Below are positions 6,019 to 6,147 of a DNA stretch of 6,147 nucleotides, piece by piece. The DNA comes from an uncultured Collinsella sp. GTDB taxonomy: Bacteria; Actinomycetota; Coriobacteriia; Coriobacteriales; Coriobacteriaceae. The translations under genes and the position numbers were made by a program. Numbering within the stretch: the first letter of the stretch is position 1; every line of letters starts with the position of its first letter. Location of the stretch: positions 1-6,147 of the forward strand of contig CAAEVD010000273.1 of the NCBI GenBank assembly GCA_900759435.1, written 5' to 3'. Below the pieces are notes generated by a model that saw only the letters and a list, made by a program, of their open reading frames with translations, ran no database searches and was not told the DNA's origin.

Positions 6019-6047
6019 TTGCGCCTCGTCCGCAATTCCTTTATTCT
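6019..6047 (+). promoter_or_regulatory. Possible promoter of tRNA-Thr
   Basis: TTGCGC (6019-6024) and TATTCT (6042-6047), spaced by 17 nt, would start transcription about 24 nt before the tRNA. An alternative is TTGTTG (5976-5981) and TATAAC (6000-6005) spaced by 18 nt. Both are imperfect and I cannot choose firmly between them. The remainder of the gap between 5931 and the tRNA shows no gene. Confidence 0.35.
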
Positions 6048-6077
6048 TAACTGGCTTCGCGCGAAAGCGCCAAGTGT

Positions 6078-6147
6078 GCCAGTGTGGCGCAACGGTAGCG
6101 CAACTGATTTGTAATCAGTGGGTTGCGGGTTCGATTCCTGTCACTGG
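6078..6147 (+). tRNA. tRNA-Thr (UGU anticodon), cut by the right edge
   Basis: The acceptor strand GCCAGTG (6078-6084) pairs with CACTGG at 6142-6147; the last C of the stem and the discriminator lie beyond the window. The D stem is GCGC (6087-6090) with GCGC (6098-6101), the loop contains GG, the anticodon stem is ACTGA (6103-6107) with TCAGT (6115-6119), and the loop TTTGTAA puts TGT at 6110-6112, which reads threonine codon ACA. A 5-nt variable region and a T arm with loop TTCGATT (6130-6136) complete the cloverleaf. All expected parts are present. Confidence 0.95.

Noticed and set aside
6052..6072. Small GC hairpin just before the tRNA
   Set aside because: TGGC/GCCA with a self-palindromic TTCGCGCGAA core is short and has bulges; could be chance or a minor part of the tRNA leader.
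5883..6092. 69-residue minus-strand frame over the intergenic region
   Set aside because: Crosses the operator and the tRNA; its end, SKPFVRTNSF, simply reflects the inverted repeat.
5956..6114. 52-residue plus-strand frame running into tRNA-Thr
   Set aside because: It ends in the tRNA anticodon loop, has no ribosome site, and half of it is tRNA sequence.

Overview
The window looks like the chromosome of a GC-rich actinobacterium of the class Coriobacteriia, most likely Collinsella or a close relative. This is inferred from the MEP-pathway genes, the style of the protein sequences, the codon use, and the ispD-ispF-cysS-rlmB-yacP gene order. No database search was possible, so the genus is a guess.

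Layout. Positions 2-64 hold the last 20 codons of an upstream gene. Then comes a tightly packed plus-strand operon: ispD (64-792), ispF (782-1276), cysS (1280-2746), rlmB (2890-3804) and a yacP/rae1-like NYN-domain gene (3808-4485). Four of its five junctions (upstream gene/ispD, ispD/ispF, ispF/cysS, rlmB/yacP) overlap or are separated by only 3 nt, and each gene has a good Shine-Dalgarno sequence. The exception is the 143-nt cysS-rlmB gap. It is filled almost entirely by one symmetric 105-nt hairpin (2752-2856). Its departures from perfect pairing are mostly G-U wobbles and three tandem G.A/A.G steps, which points to selection on an RNA fold. In Bacillus-type gene orders this slot holds mrnC (Mini-III RNase).

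The operon ends in a hairpin just after yacP (4490-4517) and a better intrinsic terminator (4546-4570). The terminator lies inside the last codons of the convergent minus-strand gene.

That minus-strand gene (4513-5853) encodes a 446-residue single-chain protein. It has an excisionase/MerR-like helix-turn-helix at the N terminus, then an AT-hook-like GRP motif, then a HipA-like kinase domain with its catalytic residues in place. No separate antitoxin gene is visible. Its start region lies in an accurate inverted repeat with perfect 22-bp arms (5864-5885 and 5903-5924). Each arm contains the palindromic core TTCGTTAGAACGAA, and the two arms flank a probable extended -10 promoter, so autoregulation is likely. 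This gene is visibly less GC-rich than the operon and reads as an accessory insertion between the operon and the tRNA.

The window ends in a tRNA-Thr (UGU anticodon) that runs off the right edge about one base short of completing the acceptor stem.

Together, the operon covers isoprenoid precursor synthesis (IspD, IspF) and translation (CysS, 23S rRNA methylation by RlmB, ribosome-associated RNA cleavage by the YacP-like protein). The two most interesting signals are the cysS-rlmB RNA structure and the self-contained HTH-HipA-like kinase with its twin operator.
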